Source of the DNA: Dehalococcoidia bacterium
GTDB taxonomy: Bacteria > Chloroflexota > Dehalococcoidia > Lucifugimonadales > UBA1123
Reading direction: 5' to 3'
Length of the DNA stretch: 64,000 nt
Assembly: GCA_009838465.1 (NCBI GenBank)
Contig: VXRN01000003.1
Coordinates: 1 to 64,000, forward strand
Part shown: positions 63,959 through 64,000 of the stretch, one piece after another
Layout: each line of letters begins with the position of its first letter
Numbering within the stretch: position 1 is the stretch's first letter
Notes under the pieces: generated by a model
Database searches by the model: none
Told to the model about the DNA's origin: nothing
Seen by the model: the letters and a program-made list of their open reading frames with translations, nothing else
Made by a program: the position numbers and the translations under genes

Positions 63959-63996
63959 CACCCTCACCCCGGCCCCCTTCCTCAAGGGAGACGGGG
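63959..63996. repeat. palindromic repeat, family B
   Basis: CACCCTCACCCCGGCCCCC..CTCAAGGGAGACGGGG, an imperfect copy at the end of the window. Confidence 0.55.
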
Positions 63997-64000
63997 TATG

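Overview
The window looks like a chromosomal segment of a free-living Chloroflexota bacterium, probably Dehalococcoidia/SAR202-like. This is an inference from gene content: an L-rhamnonate-dehydratase-like enolase-superfamily protein beside a CaiB-type CoA transferase, a succinate dehydrogenase with an HdrB-like third subunit, a Ni superoxide dismutase, and LarA/LarC homologues. No 16S or 23S gene is present to confirm it. The sequence is moderately GC-rich, Shine-Dalgarno signals are strong (GGAGG), and TTG and GTG starts are common. UGA serves as an ordinary stop codon (for example in hemC and trpC).

Layout. 0.1-7 kb: a sugar-acid dehydratase, then a minus-strand run of M50 protease, tyrA, aroA, gmk and CoA transferase, and an IscA-like protein with a Cys/Gly-rich tail. 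7.2-11.1 kb: an accessory stretch with an unknown duplicated-module protein, a two-gene unit whose first gene has an in-frame TGA, a DNA methyltransferase-HNH fusion frameshifted by a 17-bp tandem duplication, and several repeats. 11.1-23.3 kb: a stand-alone 5S rRNA gene, an S1-domain protein, clpC, radA, larC, three tRNAs (Thr-UGU, Tyr-GUA, Thr-GGU), and then tuf, rpmG, secE, nusG, rplK, rplA, an L10 leader, rplJ and rplL, closed by a terminator. rpoB does not follow rplL.

23.3-31 kb, minus strand: larA homologue, MBL-fold hydrolase, M20 peptidase, tautomerase, GerW-like protein, cysS, ispF, ispD and a YacL-like PIN/TRAM membrane protein. 31.3-35.7 kb, plus: a dienelactone-hydrolase-like protein and small metabolic enzymes, ending with a YqeK-like HD protein overlapping an FAD oxidase. 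35.7-40.4 kb, minus: SAM hydrolase, secG, yvcK, gatB, pcm. 40.7-44.8 kb, plus: a tetrapyrrole operon (precorrin-2 dehydrogenase, hemC, a CobA-HemD fusion, hemB). 44.8-49.3 kb: a Ni-SOD locus (sodN with its maturation protease) flanked by two GYD-domain genes, then cupins and a ketopantoate reductase. 49.4-51.1 kb: radC and a broken aminoglycoside-phosphotransferase-like gene.

51.2-59.1 kb: a tryptophan operon under a Trp-specific T-box that also carries a short Trp-containing leader ORF: trpS, trpE, trpG, trpD, a 2H phosphoesterase, a HAD phosphatase, trpC, trpF and an SRPBCC protein. trpA and trpB are absent here. 59.2-64 kb: sdhA, sdhB and an HdrB-like subunit, then a membrane cytochrome-b/molybdopterin fusion on the minus strand. 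Two families of short palindromic repeats occur between genes throughout.

The strongest second-look items are the possibly phase-variable methyltransferase-nuclease, the T-box plus leader ORF, the two in-frame stop codons, the Cys/Gly-rich IscA-like protein, and the nickel enzyme set.
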